From: JACDBE01 sp963714055
Lineage (GTDB): Bacteria > Actinomycetota > Acidimicrobiia > Spongiisociales > UBA5794
DNA length: 64,000 nt
Direction of reading: 5' to 3'
Assembly (NCBI GenBank): GCA_963714055.1
Contig: OY970227.1
Span: 868,001 to 932,000 of the forward strand
The notes below the pieces were generated by a model. That model was not told the DNA's origin. It saw only the letters and a list, made by a program, of their open reading frames with translations, and did not search any database. Positions 62,604 to 64,000 of this stretch are shown piece after piece. The translations under genes and the position numbers were made by a program. The stretch's first letter is position 1; each line of letters starts with the position of its first letter.

Positions 62604-63927
62604 ATGCTGCCGCCGATGCCGAGGCAGAGACTCTCCCGGGTGCCGCCGCTGCCGGCCGACAAGGCCAAGCCCCGCACCTGGTACCGGATCTGGCTTCCCC
62701 GGGTCGGAGCTGCCGCGGTGGTGGCACTGGCGGTGATCTCGGCGGCCACCTGGGTCTTCGAGGCCGCCGCCAGCTTCCTGATCACCCTGCTGATCGCCGT
62801 GTTCATCGCCTTCGCCCTGCTCCCGGCGGTCGACTACCTGGTGCGGCGGGGCTGGCGTCGGGGGCCGGCCACCGGGCTCGTCATGGTCGCGGGCGGCATC
62901 CTCACGGTGGCGATGCTCCTCGCCTTCACCCAGGTCCTGGTGAGCCAGGTGATCAGCCTCATCGAAAAGGCTCCCGATTACGTCGAGTCCATCGCCGGGT
63001 GGCTCAACGACTCCTTCGGCATCGAGATCAACGTGGACGACACGGTCACTCAGCTCACCGGGAACCGGGAGCAGCTCACCGAGCTCGCCGCCAACGCCCT
63101 CGGCGGCATCCTCGGCCTGGCCACCACCGCCCTCGGCATCGTCTTCCAGGCGTTCACCATCGCCCTCTTCGTCTTCTACATCCTCGCCGACCTGCCCAAG
63201 CTGAGAGAGGCCACGCTCGGCCGCTTCCCGCCCGCCCAGCAGCTCCACATCGACACCATCACCGCGATCACGATCGAGAAGGTGGGCGGTTACGTCTACT
63301 CGCGGCTGCTCCTCGCCCTCTGCTCGTTCGCCTTCCACTTCGTGGCGTTCACCATCATCGGGCTGCCCTACGCCTTCGCCCTGGCGGTCTGGGTGGGTCT
63401 CGTCTCGCAGTTCATCCCCACCGTCGGGACCTACCTGGCGGGGGCGCTGCCGACGCTCATCGCCCTGGTCGACGGGGACCCCATCCAAGCCCTGTGGGTC
63501 ATCCTCTCCGTCACCGTCTACCAGCAGATCGAGAACTACCTGATCTCCCCGAGGGTGACCGCCAACACCATGGAGATCCACCCGGCGGTCGCCTTCGGCT
63601 CGGTCATCGTCGGCGCCGCGCTGCTCGGGGGAGTCGGGAGCGCTCCTCGCCCTGCCCGCAGCCGCCGTGGTGGCGGCACTGATCGGCACGTACGCCGACC
63701 ACTACGAGGTCATCGCCTCGGAGAACATCGAGAGCACCGACGACTACGAGGAGCGGATGCGCGCCCTTGGCGAGGAGAAGGACAAGAAGTGGTCCGATCG
63801 CAAGGAACGCATCAAAGCCTCGGTGGGCCGCATACAGGACGGACTGACCCCGACCGACGACGACACGCAGGGGCCCGGCAGCGATCCCTCGGGCAGCACA
63901 CCGGACCCGAGCCCGGGGCCCGACTGA
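62604..63927 (+). CDS. AI-2E family membrane protein (frameshifted near the 3' end)
   Basis: The joined product is about 440 residues with eight hydrophobic helices. It shows the AI-2E/PerM family pattern VFIAFALLPAVDYLVRRGW, VSQFIPTVGTYLAGALPTLIAL and YQQIENYLISPRV, then an acidic C-terminal tail (DDYEERMRALGEEK). The first frame is lost near 63640; deleting one A in TCGGGAGCGC gives GGVGALLALPAAAVVAALIG and joins to the downstream frame that ends at 63927. Family members are linked to quorum-signal export or Na+/H+ antiport; this one is undefined. The ATG at 62604 is used; an ATG at 62616 is possible. A sequence error is the likeliest cause of the break. Confidence 0.82.
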
Positions 63928-63931
63928 CCGC

Positions 63932-64000
63932 TCAGCCCTGCGGCCGGGCGATCCCGGCGAGCAGGGTCACCACCTCGTCGGCGGCCCGGTCGGCGTCGAA
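63932..64000 (-). CDS. C-terminal end of an unidentified protein (runs off window)
   Basis: On the minus strand an open frame enters from the right edge and ends FDADRAADEVVTLLAGIARP followed by two residues and TGA at 63932. The 22 residues are too few for a family call. It is convergent with the AI-2E gene, five bases apart. Confidence 0.5.
   Translation of the reverse strand, partial: FDADRAADEVVTLLAGIARPQG

Overview
The window is GC-rich, densely packed bacterial chromosome with many GTG starts and 4-base GTGA/ATGA stop/start overlaps. It shows leaderless-type promoters, an F420-type LLM oxidoreductase, a penicillin-binding protein with PASTA domains, a DUF222/13E12 HNH endonuclease and a mycobacterial-type LexA box. 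Together these point to an actinomycete-related organism. An Acidimicrobiia-like lineage is my best guess, but that is inference. I see no phage, IS or CRISPR module. At least four conserved genes carry single-base frameshifts (near 1975, 5610, 57232 and 63640), which suggests residual indel errors in the assembly rather than mass pseudogenisation.

Layout. 1-3.2 kb: sugar-nucleotide enzymes (partial epimerase, UDP-glucose dehydrogenase), a degenerate dienelactone-hydrolase-like gene and biotin ligase. 3.2-6.6 kb: acyl-CoA carboxylase beta and biotinylated alpha chains, whose substrate for BirA lies next door. 6.6-10.8 kb: LtrA-like membrane protein, an Lpd-like flavoprotein, and a methylmalonyl-CoA-mutase-type large subunit. 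10.9-13.5 kb: class A penicillin-binding protein. 13.5-16.5 kb: a coupled pair, a RecQ-type helicase fused to a phosphoribosyltransferase-like domain plus a DprA/Smf-like protein, a candidate defence or DNA-processing module. 16.6-20.2 kb: ABC exporter and a rhodanese-ThiF protein.

20.2-32.1 kb is a long minus-strand block: lpd, sucB (E2), a fused lipB-lipA, peptidase, transketolase, membrane protein, cobalamin adenosyltransferase, leucyl aminopeptidase, siderophore-interacting protein and lipoprotein. The fused LipB-LipA would make the lipoyl groups for the adjacent E2. The adenosyltransferase would supply adenosylcobalamin to the two mutases (9-10.8 kb and 37-38.7 kb), which with the carboxylase suggest propionate/branched acyl-CoA flux. 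32.3-33.0 kb holds tRNA-Lys(CTT) and tRNA-Leu(TAG). 33-45.5 kb is mixed metabolism with a DsbB/TlpA-like thiol pair and an isolated sufC-sufS pair.

The most interesting region is 50-57.8 kb. A flavin-dependent halogenase and a carrier protein (plus strand) lie near an adenylation enzyme with a proline-like specificity code and an acyl-CoA-dehydrogenase-type enzyme (minus strand). These are the four activities needed to make a halogenated pyrrolyl-carrier-protein (pyoluteorin/bromopyrrole logic). The two halves are separated by an exporter, a DUF4386 protein and an HNH endonuclease gene driven by a near-consensus promoter whose 17-bp spacer is a perfect SOS box. 58.2-62.4 kb looks like a surface-glycan modification locus (GT4 glycosyltransferase, sulfotransferase, two SGNH-like proteins, and a stand-alone lipoyl-like domain protein). 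The window ends with an AI-2E-family membrane protein and the tail of a minus-strand gene.
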